Shown here: positions 1 to 14,713 of the stretch, piece after piece | Numbering within the stretch: position 1 is the stretch's first letter | Layout of the letters: each line of letters opens with the position of its first letter | From: Elmis aenea | Taxonomy: Eukaryota; Arthropoda; Insecta; Coleoptera; Elmidae | Length of the DNA: 64,000 bases | Assembly (NCBI GenBank): GCA_947652605.1 | Contig: CANTFG010000067.1 | Coordinates: 1-64,000, forward strand | Reading direction: 5' to 3' | The notes under the pieces: model-generated | What the model was told of the DNA's origin: nothing | Seen by the model: the letters and a program-made list of their open reading frames with translations, nothing else | The model's database searches: none | Made by a program: the position numbers and the translations under genes

Positions 1-3000
1 CTTGAGCGACTATTTCTAAACAATTTTAATTATTGATTTGTATATCACAGGAACAGTTTATCCATCGCCTCTTTACATGAATACAATTGTTTTGCATATG
101 TCTTTCAATGAGCTGGTTTTAATTTTTAATAATTTCCTAAAAATACCTTGCTTTAGTTAATACATATGTTCCTTGAGCGACTATTTCTACACAATTTTAA
201 TTATTGAATTGTATATCACAGAAACAGTTTATCCATCGCCTCTTTACATGAATACAATTGTTTTGCATATGTCTTTCAATGAGCTGGTTTTAATTTTTAA
301 TAATTTCCTAAAAATACCGTGCTTTAGTTAATACATATGTTCCTTGAGCGACTATTTCGAAACAATTTCAATTATTGATTTGTATATCACAGAAACAGTT
401 TATCCATCGCCTCTTTACATGAATACAATTGTTTTGCATATGTCTTTCAATGAGCTGGTTTTAATTTTTAATAATTTCCTAAAAATACCGTGCTTTAGTT
501 AATACATATGTTCCTTGAGCGACTATTTCTAAACAATTTTAATTATTGATTTGTATATCACAGGAACAGTTTATCCATCGCCTCTTTACATGAATACAAT
601 TGTTTTGCATATGTCTTTCAATGAGCTGGTTTTAATTTTTAATAATTTCCTAAAAATGCCGTGCTTTAGTTAATACATGTGTTCCTTGAGCGACTATTTC
701 GAAACAATTTTAATTATTGATTTGTATATCACAGGAACAGTTTATCCATCGCCTCTTTACATGAATACAATTGTTTTGCATATGTCTTTCAATGAGCTGG
801 TTTTAATTTTTAATAATTTCCTAAAAATACCTTGCTTTAGTTAATACATATGTTCCTTGAGCGACTATTTCTACACAATTTTAGTTATTGATTTGTATAT
901 CACAGAAACAGTTTATCCATCGCCTCTTTACATGAATACAATTGTTTTGCATATGTCTTTCAATGAGCTGGTTTTAATTTTTAATAATTTCCTAAAAATA
1001 CCGTGCTTTAGTTAATACATATGTTCCTTGAGCGACTATTTCGAAACAATTTCAATTATTGATTTGTATATCACAGAAACAGTTTATCCATCGCCTCTTT
1101 ACATGAATACAATTGTTTTGCATATGTCTTTCAATGAGCTGGTTTTAATTTTTAATAATTTCTTAAAAATACCGTGCTTTAGTTAATACATATGTTCCTT
1201 GAGCGACTATTTCTAAACAATTTTAATTATTGATTTGTATATCACAGGAACAGTTTATCCATCGCCTCTTTACATGAATACAATTGTTTTGCATATGTCT
1301 TTCAATGAGCTGGTTTTAATTTTTAATAATTTCCTAAAAATGCCGTGCTTTAGTTAATACATGTGTTCCTTGAGCGACTATTTCGAAACAATTTTAATTA
1401 TTGATTTGTATATCACAGGAACAGTTTATCCATCGCCTCTTTACATGAATACAATTGTTTTGCATATGTCTTTCAATGAGCTGGTTTTAATTTTTAATAA
1501 TTTCCTAAAAATACCGTGCTTTAGTTAATACATATGTTCCTTGAGCGACTATTTCGAAACAATTTTAATTATTGATTTGTATATCACAGGAACAGTTTAT
1601 CCATCGCCACTTTACATGAATACAATTGTTTTGCATTTGTCTTTCAATGAGCTGGTTTAAATTTTTAATAATTTCCTAAAAATACCGTGCTTTAGTTAAT
1701 ACATATGTTCCTTGAGCGACTATTTCGAAACAATTTTAATTATTGATTTGTATATCACAGGAACAGTTTATCCATCGCCTCTTTACATGAATACAATTGT
1801 TTTGCATATGTCTTTCAATGAGCTGGTTTTAATTTTTAATAATTTCCTAATAATACCGTGCTTTAGTTAATACGTATGTTCCTTGAGCGACTATTTCTAA
1901 ACAATTTTAATTATTGATTTGTATATCACAGGAACAATTTATCCATCGCTTCTTTACATGAATACAATTGTTTTGCATATGTCTTTCAATGAGCTGGTTT
2001 TAATTTTTAATAATTTCCTAAAAATACCGTGCTTTAGTTAATACATATGTTCCTTGAGCGACTATTTCGAAACAATTTTAATTATTGATTTGTATATCAC
2101 AGGAACAGTTTATCCATCGCCTCTTTACATGAATACAATTGTTTTGCATATGTCTTTCAATGAGCTGGTTTTAATTTTTAATAATTTCCTAAAAATGCCG
2201 TGCTTTAGTTAATACATGTGTTCCTTGAGCGACTATTTCGAAACAATTTTAATTATTGATTTGTATATCACAGGAACAGTTTATCCATCGCCTCTTTACA
2301 TGAATACAATTGTTTTGCATATGTCTTTCAATGAGCTGGTTTTAATTTTTAATAATTTTCTAAAAATACCGTGCTTTAGTTAATACATATGTTCCTTGAG
2401 CGACTATTTCGAAACAATTTTAATTATTGATTTGTATATCACAGGAACAGTTTATCCATCGCCACTTTACATGAATACAATTGTTTTGCATTTGTCTTTC
2501 AATGAGCTGGTTTTAATTTTTAATAATTTCCTAAAAATACCGTGCTTTAGTTAATACATATGTTCCTTGAGCGACTATTTCGAAACAATTTTAATTATTG
2601 ATTTGTATATCACAGGAACAGTTTATCCATCGCCTCTTTACATGAATACAATTGTTTTGCATATGTCTTTCAATGAGCTGGTTTTAATTTTTAATAATTT
2701 CCTAATAATACCGTGCTTTAGTTAATACGTATGTTCCTTGAGCGACTATTTCTAAACAATTTTAATTATTAATTTGTATATCACAGGAACAATTTATCCA
2801 TCGCTTCTTTACATGAATACAATTGTTTTGCATATGTCTTTCAATGAGCTGGTTTAAATTTTTAATAATTTCCTAAAAATACCGTGCTTTAGTTAATACA
2901 TATGTTCCTTGAGCGACTATTTCGAAACAATTTTAATTATTGATTTGTATATCACAGAAACAGTATATCCATCGCCTCTTTACATGAATACAATTGTTTT

Positions 3001-6000
3001 GCATATGTCTTTCAATGAGCTGGTTTTAATTTTTAATAATTTCCTAAAAATACCGTGCTTTAGTTAATACATATGTTCCTTGAGCGACTATTTCGAAACA
3101 ATTTCAATTATTGATTTGTATATCACAGAAACAGTTTATCCATCGCCTCTTTACATGAATACAATTGTTTTGCATATGTCTTTCAATGAGCTGGTTTTAA
3201 TTTTTAATAATTTCCTAAAAATACCGTGCTTTAGTTAATACATATGTTCCTTGAGCGACTATTTCTAAACAATTTTAATTATTGATTTGTATATCACAGG
3301 AACAGTTTATCCATCGCCTCTTTACATGAATACAATTGTTTTGCATATGTCTTTCAATGAGCTGGTTTTAATTTTTAATAATTTCCTAAAAATACCGTGC
3401 TTTAGTTAATACATGTGTTCCTTGAGCGACTATTTCGAAACAATTTTAATTATTGATTTGTATATCACAGGAACAGTTTATCCATCGCCTCTTTACATGA
3501 ATACAATTGTTTTGCATATGTCTTTCAATGAGCTGGTTTTAATTTTTAATAATTTCCTAAAAATACCGTGCTTTAGTTAATACATATGTTCCTTGAGCGA
3601 CTATTTCGAAACAATTTTAATTATTGATTTGTATATCACAGGAACAGTTTATCCATCGCCACTTTACATGAATACAATTGTTTTGCATTTGTCTTTCAAT
3701 GAGCTGGTTTAAATTTTTAATAATTTCCTAAAAATACCGTGCTTTAGTTAATACATGTGTTCCTTGAGCGACTATTTCGAAACAATTTTAATTATTGATT
3801 TGTATATCACAGGAACAGTTTATCCATCGCCTCTTTACTTGAATACAATTGTTTTGCATATGTCTTTCAATGAGCTGGTTTTAATTTTTAATAATTTCCT
3901 AAAAATACCGTGCTTTAGTTAATACTTTTGTTCCTTGAGCGACTATTTCGAAACAATTTCAATTATTGATTTGTATATCACAGAAACAGTTTATCCATCG
4001 CCTCTTTACATGAATACAATTGTTTTGCATATGTCTTTCAATGAGCTGGTTTTAATTTTTAATAATTTCCTAAAAATACCGTGCTTTAGTTAATACATAT
4101 GTTCCTTGAGCGACTATTTCTAAACAATTTTAATTATTGATTTGTATATCACAGGAACAGTTTATCCATCGCCTCTTTACATGAATACAATTGTTTTGCA
4201 TATGTCTTTCAATGAGCTGGTTTTAATTTTTAATAATTTCCTAAAAATACCGTGCTTTAGTTAATACATATGTTCCTTGAGCGACTATTTCGAAACAATT
4301 TTAATTATTGATTTGTATATCACAGGAACAGTTTATCCATCGCCACTTTACATGAATACAATTGTTTTGCATTTGTCTTTCAATGAGCTGGTTTAAATTT
4401 TTAATAATTTCCTAAAAATACCGTGCTTTAGTTAATACATGTGTTCCTTGAGCGACTATTTCGAAACAATTTTAATTATTGATTTGTATATCACAGGAAC
4501 AGTTTATCCATCGCCTCTTTACTTGAATACAATTGTTTTGCATATGTCTTTCAATGAGCTGGTTTTAATTTTTAATAATTTCCTAAAAATACCGTGCTTT
4601 AGTTAATACTTTTGTTCCTTGAGCGACTATTTCGAAACAATTTCAATTATTGATTTGTATATCACAGAAACAGTTTATCCATCGCCTCTTTACATGAATA
4701 CAATTGTTTTGCATATGTCTTTCAATGAGCTGGTTTTAATTTTTAATAATTTCCTAAAAATACCGTGCTTTAGTTAATACATATGTTCCTTGAGCGACTA
4801 TTTCTAAACAATTTTAATTATTGATTTGTATATCACAGAAACAGTTTATCCATCGCCTCTTTACATGAATACAATTGTTTTGCATATGTCTTTCAATGAG
4901 CTGGTTTTAATTTTTAATAATTTCCCAAAAATGCCGTGCTTTAGTTAATACATGTGTTCCTTGAGCGACTATTTCGAAACAATTTTAATTATTGATTTGT
5001 ATATCACAGGAACAGTTTATCCATCGCCTCTTTACATGAATACAATTGTTTTGCATATGTCTTTCAATGAGCTGGTTTTAATTTTTAATAATTTCCTAAA
5101 AATACCGTGCTTTAGTTAATACATATGTTCCTTGAGCGACTATTTCTAAACAATTTTAATTATTGATTTGTATATCACAGGAACAGTTTATCCATCGCCT
5201 CTTTACATGAATACAATTGTTTTGCATATGTCTTTCAATGAGCTGGTTTTAATTTTTAATAATTTCCTAAAAATACCGTGCTTTAGTTAATACATATGTT
5301 CCTTGAGCGACTATTTCGAAACAATTTTAATTATTGATTTGTATATCACAGGAACAGTTTATCCATCGCCACTTTACATGAATACAATTGTTTTGCATTT
5401 GTCTTTCAATGAGCTGGTTTAAATTTTTAATAATTTCCTAAAAATACCGTGCTTTAGTTAATACATGTGTTCCTTGAGCGACTATTTCGAAACAATTTTA
5501 ATTATTGATTTGTATATCACAGGAACAGTTTATCCATCGCCTCTTTACTTGAATACAATTGTTTTGCATATGTCTTTCAATGAGCTGGTTTTAATTTTTA
5601 ATAATTTCCTAAAAATACCGTGCTTTAGTTAATACTTTTGTTCCTTGAGCGACTATTTCGAAACAATTTCAATTATTGATTTGTATATCACAGAAACAGT
5701 TTATCCATCGCCTCTTTACATGAATACAATTGTTTTGCATATGTCTTTCAATGAGCTGGTTTTAATTTTTAATAATTTCCTAAAAATACCGTGCTTTAGT
5801 TAATACATATGTTCCTTGAGCGACTATTTCTAAACAATTTTAATTATTGATTTGTATATCACAGGAACAGTTTATCCATCGCCTCTTTACATGAATACAA
5901 TTGTTTTGCATATGTCTTTCAATGAGCTGGTTTTAATTTTTAATAATTTCCCAAAAATGCCGTGCTTTAGTTAATACATGTGTTCCTTGAGCGACTATTT

Positions 6001-9000
6001 CGAAACAATTTTAATTATTGATTTGTATATCACAGGAACAGTTTATCCATCGCCTCTTTACATGAATACAATTGTTTTGCATATGTCTTTCAATGAGCTG
6101 GTTTTAATTTTTAATAATTTCCTAAAAATACCGTGCTTTAGTTAATACATATGTTCCTTGAGCGACTATTTCTAAACAATTTTAATTATTGATTTGTATA
6201 TCACAGGAACAGTTTATCCATCGCCTCTTTACATGAATACAATTGTTTTGCATATGTCTTTCAATGAGCTGGTTTTAATTTTTAATAATTTCCTAAAAAT
6301 ACCGTGCTTTAGTTAATACATATGTTCCTTGAGCGACTATTTCTGAACAACTTTAATTATTGATTTGTATATCACAGGAACAGTTTATCCATCGCCTCTT
6401 TACATGAATACAATTGTTTTGCACATGTCATTCAATGAGCTGGTTTTAATTTTTAATAATTTCCTAAAAATACCGTGCTTTAGTTAATACATATGTTCCT
6501 TGAGCGACTATTTCTAAACAATTTTAATTAATAATTTGTATATCACAGGAACAATTTATCCATCGCTTCTTTACATGAATACAATTGTTTTGCATATGTC
6601 TTTCAATGAGCTGGTTTTAATTTTTAATAATTTCCTAAAAATACCGTGCTTTAGTTAATACATATGTTCCTTGAGCGACTATTTCTAAACAATTTTAATT
6701 ATTGATTTGTATATCACAGGAACAGTTTATCCATCGCCTCTTTACATGAATACAATTGTTTTGCACATGTCATTCAATGAGCTGGTTTTAATTTTTAATA
6801 ATTTCCTAAAAATACCGTGCTTTAGTTAATACATATGTTCCTTGAGCGACTATTTCTAAACAATTTTAATTATTGATTTGTATATCACAGGAACAGTTTA
6901 TCCATCGCCTCTTTACATGAATACAATTGTTTTGCATATGTCTTTCAATGAGCTGGTTTTAATTTTTAATAATTTCCTAAAAATACCGTGCTTTAGTTAA
7001 TACATATGTTCCTTGAGCGAATATTTCGAAACAATTTCAATTATTGATTTGTATATCACAGGAACAGTTTATCCATCGCCTCTTTACATTACTACAATTG
7101 TTTTGCATATGTCTTTCAAAGAGCTGGTTTTAATTTTTAATAATTTCCTAAAAATACCGTGCTTTAGTTAATACATATGTTCCTTGAGCGAATATTTCGA
7201 AACAATTTCATTTATTGATTTGTATATCACAGGAACAGTTTATCCATCGCCTCTTTACATGAATACAATTGTTTTGCATATGTCTTTCAACGAGCTGGTT
7301 TTAATTTTTAATAATTTCCTAAAAATACCGTGCTTTAGTTAATACATATGTTCCTTGAGCGACTATTTCGAAACAATTTTAATTATTGATTTGTATATCA
7401 CAGAAACAGTTTATCCATCGCCTCTTTACATGAATACAATTGTTTTGCATATGTCTTTCAATGAGCTGGTTTTAATTTTTAATAATTTCCCAAAAATGCC
7501 GTGCTTTAGTTAATACATGTGTTCCTTGAGCGACTATTTCGAAACAATTTTAATTATTGATTTGTATATCACAGGAACAGTTTATCCATCGCCTCTTTAC
7601 ATGAATACAATTGTTTTGCATATGTCTTTCAATGAGCTGGTTTTAATTTTTAATAATTTCCTAAAAATACCGTGCTTTAGTTAATACATATGTTCCTTGA
7701 GCGACTATTTCTAAACAATTTTAATTATTGATTTGTATATCACAGGAACAGTTTATCCATCGCCTCTTTACATGAATACAATTGTTTTGCATATGTCTTT
7801 CAATGAGCTGGTTTTAATTTTTAATAATTTCCTAAAAATACCGTGCTTTAGTTAATACATATGTTCCTTGAGCGACTATTTCGAAACAATTTTAATTATT
7901 GATTTGTATATCACAGGAACAGTTTATCCATCGCCACTTTACATGAATACAATTGTTTTGCATTTGTCTTTCAATGAGCTGGTTTAAATTTTTAATAATT
8001 TCCTAAAAATACCGTGCTTTAGTTAATACATGTGTTCCTTGAGCGACTATTTCGAAACAATTTTAATTATTGATTTGTATATCACAGGAACAGTTTATCC
8101 ATCGCCTCTTTACTTGAATACAATTGTTTTGCATATGTCTTTCAATGAGCTGGTTTTAATTTTTAATAATTTCCTAAAAATACCGTGCTTTAGTTAATAC
8201 TTTTGTTCCTTGAGCGACTATTTCGAAACAATTTCAATTATTGATTTGTATATCACAGAAACAGTTTATCCATCGCCTCTTTACATGAATACAATTGTTT
8301 TGCATATGTCTTTCAATGAGCTGGTTTTAATTTTTAATAATTTCCTAAAAATACCGTGCTTTAGTTAATACATATGTTCCTTGAGCGACTATTTCTAAAC
8401 AATTTTAATTATTGATTTGTATATCACAGGAACAGTTTATCCATCGCCTCTTTACATGAATACAATTGTTTTGCATATGTCTTTCAATGAGCTGGTTTTA
8501 ATTTTTAATAATTTCCCAAAAATGCCGTGCTTTAGTTAATACATGTGTTCCTTGAGCGACTATTTCGAAACAATTTTAATTATTGATTTGTATATCACAG
8601 GAACAGTTTATCCATCGCCTCTTTACATGAATACAATTGTTTTGCATATGTCTTTCAATGAGCTGGTTTTAATTTTTAATAATTTCCTAAAAATACCGTG
8701 CTTTAGTTAATACATATGTTCCTTGAGCGACTATTTCTAAACAATTTTAATTATTGATTTGTATATCACAGGAACAGTTTATCCATCGCCTCTTTACATG
8801 AATACAATTGTTTTGCATATGTCTTTCAATGAGCTGGTTTTAATTTTTAATAATTTCCTAAAAATACCGTGCTTTAGTTAATACATATGTTCCTTGAGCG
8901 ACTATTTCTGAACAACTTTAATTATTGATTTGTATATCACAGGAACAGTTTATCCATCGCCTCTTTACATGAATACAATTGTTTTGCACATGTCATTCAA

Positions 9001-12000
9001 TGAGCTGGTTTTAATTTTTAATAATTTCCTAAAAATACCGTGCTTTAGTTAATACATATGTTCCTTGAGCGACTATTTCTAAACAATTTTAATTAATAAT
9101 TTGTATATCACAGGAACAATTTATCCATCGCTTCTTTACATGAATACAATTGTTTTGCATATGTCTTTCAATGAGCTGGTTTTAATTTTTAATAATTTCC
9201 TAAAAATACCGTGCTTTAGTTAATACATATGTTCCTTGAGCGACTATTTCTAAACAATTTTAATTATTGATTTGTATATCACAGGAACAGTTTATCCATC
9301 GCCTCTTTACATGAATACAATTGTTTTGCATATGTCTTTCAATGAGCTGGTTTTAATTTTTAATAATTTCCTAAAAATACCGTGCTTTAGTTAATACATA
9401 TGTTCCTTGAGCGAATATTTCGAAACAATTTCAATTATTGATTTGTATATCACAGGAACAGTTTATCCATCGCCTCTTTACATTACTACAATTGTTTTGC
9501 ATATGTCTTTCAAAGAGCTGGTTTTAATTTTTAATAATTTCCTAAAAATACCGTGCTTTAGTTAATACATATGTTCCTTGAGCGAATATTTCGAAACAAT
9601 TTCATTTATTGATTTGTATATCACAGGAACAGTTTATCCATCGCCTCTTTACATGAATACAATTGTTTTGCATATGTCTTTCAACGAGCTGGTTTTAATT
9701 TTTAATAATTTCCTAAAAATACCGTGCTTTAGTTAATACATATGTTCCTTGAGCGACTATTTCGAAACAATTTTAATTATTGATTTGTATATCACAGAAA
9801 CAGTTTATCCATCGCCTCTTTACATGAATACAATTGTTTTGCATATGTCTTTCAATGAGCTGGTTTTAATTTTTAATAATTTCCTAAAACTACCGTGCTT
9901 TAGTTAATACATATGTTCCTTGAGCGACTATTTCGAAACAATTTCTATTATTGATTTGTATATCACAGAAACAGTTTATCCATCGCCTCTTTACATGAAT
10001 ACAATTGTTTTGCATATGTCTTTCAATGAGCTGGTTTTATTTTTTAATAATTTCCTAAAAATACCGTGCTTTAGTTAATACATATGTTCCTTGAGCGACT
10101 ATTTCTAAACAATTTTTATTATTGATTTGTATATCACAGGAACAGTTTATCCATCGCCTCTTTACATGAATACAATTGTTTTGCATATGTCTTTCAATGA
10201 GCTGGTTTTAATTTTTAATAATTTCCTAAAAATGCCGTGTTTTAGTTAATACATGTGTTCCTTGAGCGACTATTTCGAAACAATTTTAATTATTGATTTG
10301 TATATCACAGGAACAGTTTATCCATCGCCTCTTTACATGAATACAATTGTTTTACATATGTTTTTCAATGAGCTGGTTTTAATTTTTAATAATTTCCTAA
10401 AAATACCGTGCTTTAGTTAATACATATGTTCCTTGAGCGACTATTTCGAAACAATTTTAATTATTGATTTGTATATCACAGGAACAGTTTATCCATCGCC
10501 ACTTTACATGAATACAATTGTTTTGCATATGTCTTTCAATGAGCTGATTTTAATTTTTAATAATTTCCTAAAAATACCGTGCTTTAGTTAATACATATGT
10601 TCCTTGAGCGACTATTTCGAAACAATTTTAATTATTGATTTGTATATCACAGAAACAGTTTATCCATCGCCTCTTTACATGAATACAATTGTTTTGCATA
10701 TGTCTTTCATTGAGCTGGTTTTAATTTTTAATAATTTCCTAATAATACCGTGCTTTAGTTAATACATATGTTCCTTGAGCGACTATTTCTAAACAATTTT
10801 AATTATTAATTTGTATATCACAGGAACAATTAATCCATCGCTTCTTTACATGAATACAATTGTTTTGCATATGTCTTTCAATGAGCTGGTTTTAATTTTT
10901 AATAATTTCCTAAAAATACCTTGCTTTAGTTAATACATATGTTCCTTGAGCGACTATTTCTACACAATTTTAATTATTGATTTGTATATCACAGGAACAG
11001 TTTATCCATCGCCTCTTTACATGAATACAATTGTTTTGCATATGTCTTTCAATGAGCTGGTTTTAATTTTTAATAATTTCCTAAAAATACCGTGCTTTAG
11101 TTAATACATATGTTCCTTGAGCGACTATTTCGAAACAATTTTAATTATCGATTTGTATATCACAGGAACAGTTTATCCATCGCCTCTTTACATGAATACA
11201 ATTGTTTTGCATATGTCTTTCAATGAGCTGGTTTTAATTTTTAATAATTTCCTAAAAATACCGTGCTTTAGTTAATACATATGTTCCTTGAGCGACTATT
11301 TCTGAACAACTTTAATTATTGATTTGTATATCACAGGAACAGTTTATCCATCGCCTCTTTACATGAATACAATTGTTTTGCATATGTCTTTCAATGAGCT
11401 GGTTTTAATTTTTAATAATTTCCTAAAAATACTGTGCTTTAGTTAATACATATGTTCCTTGAGCGACTATTTCTAAACAATTTTAATTATTAATTTGTAT
11501 ATCACAGGAACAATTTATCCATCGCTTCTTTACATGAATACAATTTTTTTGCATATGTCTTTCAATGAGCTGGTTTTAATTTTTAATAATTTCCTAAAAA
11601 TACCGTGCTTTAGTTAATACATATGTTTCTTGAGCGACTATTTCGAAACAATTTTAATTATTGATTTGTATATCACAGGAACAGTTTATCCATCGCCTCT
11701 TTACATGAATACAATTGTTTTGCATATGTCTTTTAATGAGCTGGTTTTAATTTTTAATAATTTCCTAAAAATGCCGTGCTTTAGTTAATACATGTGTTCC
11801 TTGAGCGACTATTTCGAAACAATTTTATTATTGATTTGTATATCACAGGAACAGTTTATCCATCGCCTCTTTACATGAATACAATTGTTTTGCATATGTC
11901 TTTCAATGAGCTGGTTTTAATTTTTAATAATTTCCTAAAAATACCGTGCTTTAGTTAATACATATGTTCCTTGAGCGACTATTTCTAAACAATTTTAATT

Positions 12001-13792
12001 ATTAATTTGTATATCACAGGAACAATTTATCCATCGCTTCTTTACATGAATACAATTGTTTTGCATATGTCTTTCAATGAGCTGGTTTTAATTTTTAATA
12101 ATTTCCTAAAAATACCGTGCTTTAGTTAATACATATGTTCCTTGAGCGACTATTTCGAAACCATTTTAATTATTGATTTGTATATCACAGAAACAGTTTA
12201 TCCATCGCCACTTTACATGAATACAATTGTTTTGCATATGTCTTTTAATGAGCTGGTTTAAATTTTTAATAATTTCCTAAAAATACCGTGCTTTAGTTGA
12301 TACATATGTTCCTTGAGCGACTATTTCTAAACAATTTTAATTATTGATTTGTATATCACAGGAACAGTTTATCCATCGCCTCTTTACATGAATACAATTG
12401 TTTTGCATATGTCTTTCAATGAGCTGGTTTTAATTTTTAATAATTTCCTAAAAATACCGTGCTTTAGTTAATACATATGTTCCTTGAGCGACTATTTCGA
12501 AACAATTTTAATTATTGATTTGTATATCACAGAAACAGTTTATCCATCGCCTCTTTAAATGAATACAATTGTTTTGCATATGTCTTTCAATGAGCTGGTT
12601 TTAATTTTTAATAATTTCCTAAAAATACCGCGCTTTAGTTAATACATATGTTCCTTGAGCGACTATTTCAAAACAATTTTAATTATTGATTTGTATATCA
12701 CAGAAACAGTTTATCCATCGCCACTTTACATGAATACAATTGTTTTGCATATGTCTTTTAATGAGCTGGTTTAAATTTTTAATACTTTCCTAAAAATACC
12801 GTGCTTTAGTTAATACATATGTTCCTTGAGCGACTATTTCGAAACAATTTTAATTATTGATTTGTATATCACAGAAACAGTTTATCCATCGCCTCTTTAC
12901 ATGAATACAATTGTTTTGCATATGTCTTTCAATGAGCTGGTTTTAATTTTTAATAATTTCCTAAAAATACCGTGCTTTAGTTAATACATATGTTCCTTGA
13001 GCGACTATTTCTAAACAATTTTAATTATTGATTTGTATATCACAGGAACAGTTTATCCATCGCCTCTTTACATGAATACAATTGTTTTGCATATGTCTTT
13101 CAATGAGCTGGTTTTAATTTTTAATAATTTCCTAAAAATACCGTGCTTTAGTTAATACATATGTTCCTTGAGCGAATATTTCGAAACAATTTCAATTATT
13201 GATTTGTATATCACAGGAACAGTTTATCCATCGCCTCTTTACATTACTACAATTGTTTTGCATATGTCTTTCAAAGAGCTGGTTTTAATTTTTAATAATT
13301 TCCTAAAAATACCGTGCTTTAGTTAATACATATGTTCCTTGAGCGAATATTTCGAAACAATTTCATTTATTGATTTGTATATCACAGGAACAGTTTATCC
13401 ATCGCCTCTTTACATGAATACAATTGTTTTGCATATGTCTTTCAACGAGCTGGTTTTAATTTTTAATAATTTCCTAAAAATACCGTGCTTTAGTTAATAC
13501 ATATGTTCCTTGAGCGACTATTTCGAAACAATTTTAATTATTGATTTGTATATCACAGAAACAGTTTATCCATCGCCTCTTTACATGAATACAATTGTTT
13601 TGCATATGTCTTTCAATGAGCTGGTTTTAATTTTTAATAATTTCCTAAAACTACCGTGCTTTAGTTAATACATATGTTCCTTGAGCGAATATTTCGAAAC
13701 AATTTCTATTATTGATTTGTATATCACAGAAACAGTTTATCCATCGCCTCTTTACATGAATACAATTGTTTTGCATATGTCTTTCAATGAGC
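1..13792. repeat. 171-bp tandem satellite array (about 81 monomers)
   Basis: Copies of one AT-rich monomer run head to tail; the landmark CTTGAGCGAC recurs at 1, 172, 343 and onward at 171-bp steps. Monomers differ by a few substitutions (for example TTTCTAAAC versus TTTCGAAAC, CCTCTTTAC versus CCACTTTAC) and almost never by indels; one 1-bp loss is near 11827. Shared variant combinations recur at exact multiples of 171 bp, so there is higher-order structure. The array enters from the left edge and stops abruptly in mid-monomer at the Polinton end. No ORF of note lies inside. The 171-bp length is nucleosome-scale and equals that of primate alpha satellite, but I see no shared sequence; a centromeric or heterochromatic role is inference only. 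Confidence 0.98.
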
Positions 13793-13999
13793 AGTAGAAG
13801 GGATGAGGTTGTTCAAAAACACGAGTACACAATTTGCTGGGGTTGCGTAATTAAAACGAAAAATATTCGTTGTTTAACTATCTCATGGGTATAACCCGCT
13901 TGAACAACCCGTCCGCCCCGAGGCTCTCATGCAGGTACCGAACGTCGCAGCGCGCTCCCGAGTCGAGGTCAGGCGTTTGATGCTAAAGTGGTTTTGTTT
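13793..13999 (+). repeat. Polinton left terminal inverted repeat
   Basis: Reads inward from AGTAGAAGGG and matches the reverse complement of the right end. The outer stretch to about 13975 (ending GTCAGGCG) appears identical to the right copy. It contains an inner inverted pair GTTGTTCAA (about 13809) and TTGAACAAC (about 13900), which could fold each end into a hairpin. The segment around 13910-13970 is strikingly GC-rich for this AT-rich window. Confidence 0.95.
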
Positions 14000-14208
14000 G
14001 CTGATTAGCGAAAGTGGTTATCGTGTTGTTGTTGTTTAGACGAGACAGGTTTTGTAAAAAACTGCTTTTTTGATAGGTATTTATTTAATCGTTTAAATGT
14101 TAACACTTTATGCTATGCTTCAAAAGATAACAATGTCTTCTCTCTCTTTTGACAATAACAATTTAAACTGGCTTTAAAATGCAATAACAAAAACTTACCC
14201 AATTTGCA

Positions 14209-14690
14209 TAGTAGGCGGGAGTTGTTAAGCTCTTTGACGTTTTTAAATGTATATTTTCTGTAGTTCAATATAGATGGTGCAATTTTTCAAATTCAAAACG
14301 AGGGAAACTGTATAATATTAGTATGCTACACTGTAGATGGCGCTACTATGACTAGTATCGCTTTATATGGTACGTATCATACCTGATACCATATGACTGT
14401 ATAATATTAGTATGCTACACTGTAGATGGCGCTACTATATGAGAACTATGACTAATATTGCTTTATATGGTACGTATCATATCTGATACCATATGACGGT
14501 TGTAGGCGGGAGTTGTTAAGCTCATGAACGTTTTTTAAATGAATATTTTCTGTAGTTCAACATAGATGGCGCAATTTTCCAAATTACGGGTGAAACTGTA
14601 TGCTACACTGTAGATGGCGCTACCATATGAGAACTATGACTAATATCGCTTTATATGGTGCGTATCATATCTGATACAATATGCGGCAAG
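14209..14690 (+). repeat. 291-bp tandem/segmental repeat with AGATGGCGC motifs
   Basis: A unit starting GTAGGCGGGAGTTGTTAAG occurs at 14211 and again at 14502 (period 291 bp). Inside are shorter repeats of a block GCTACACTGTAGATGGCGCT with downstream CTTTATATGGTACGTATCAT. The word TAGATGGCGC (or the near match TAGATGGTGC) appears about five times (near 14270, 14333, 14423, 14563, 14612). No coding potential is seen. It lies just inside the left TIR, upstream of the first left-arm gene. Confidence 0.85.
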
Positions 14691-14713
14691 GGGTAAGGGG
14701 TAAAGATAAAAAA

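Noticed and set aside
1..13792. CRISPR-like regular repeats
   Set aside because: The whole 171-bp unit is repeated without unique spacers; this is eukaryotic satellite.
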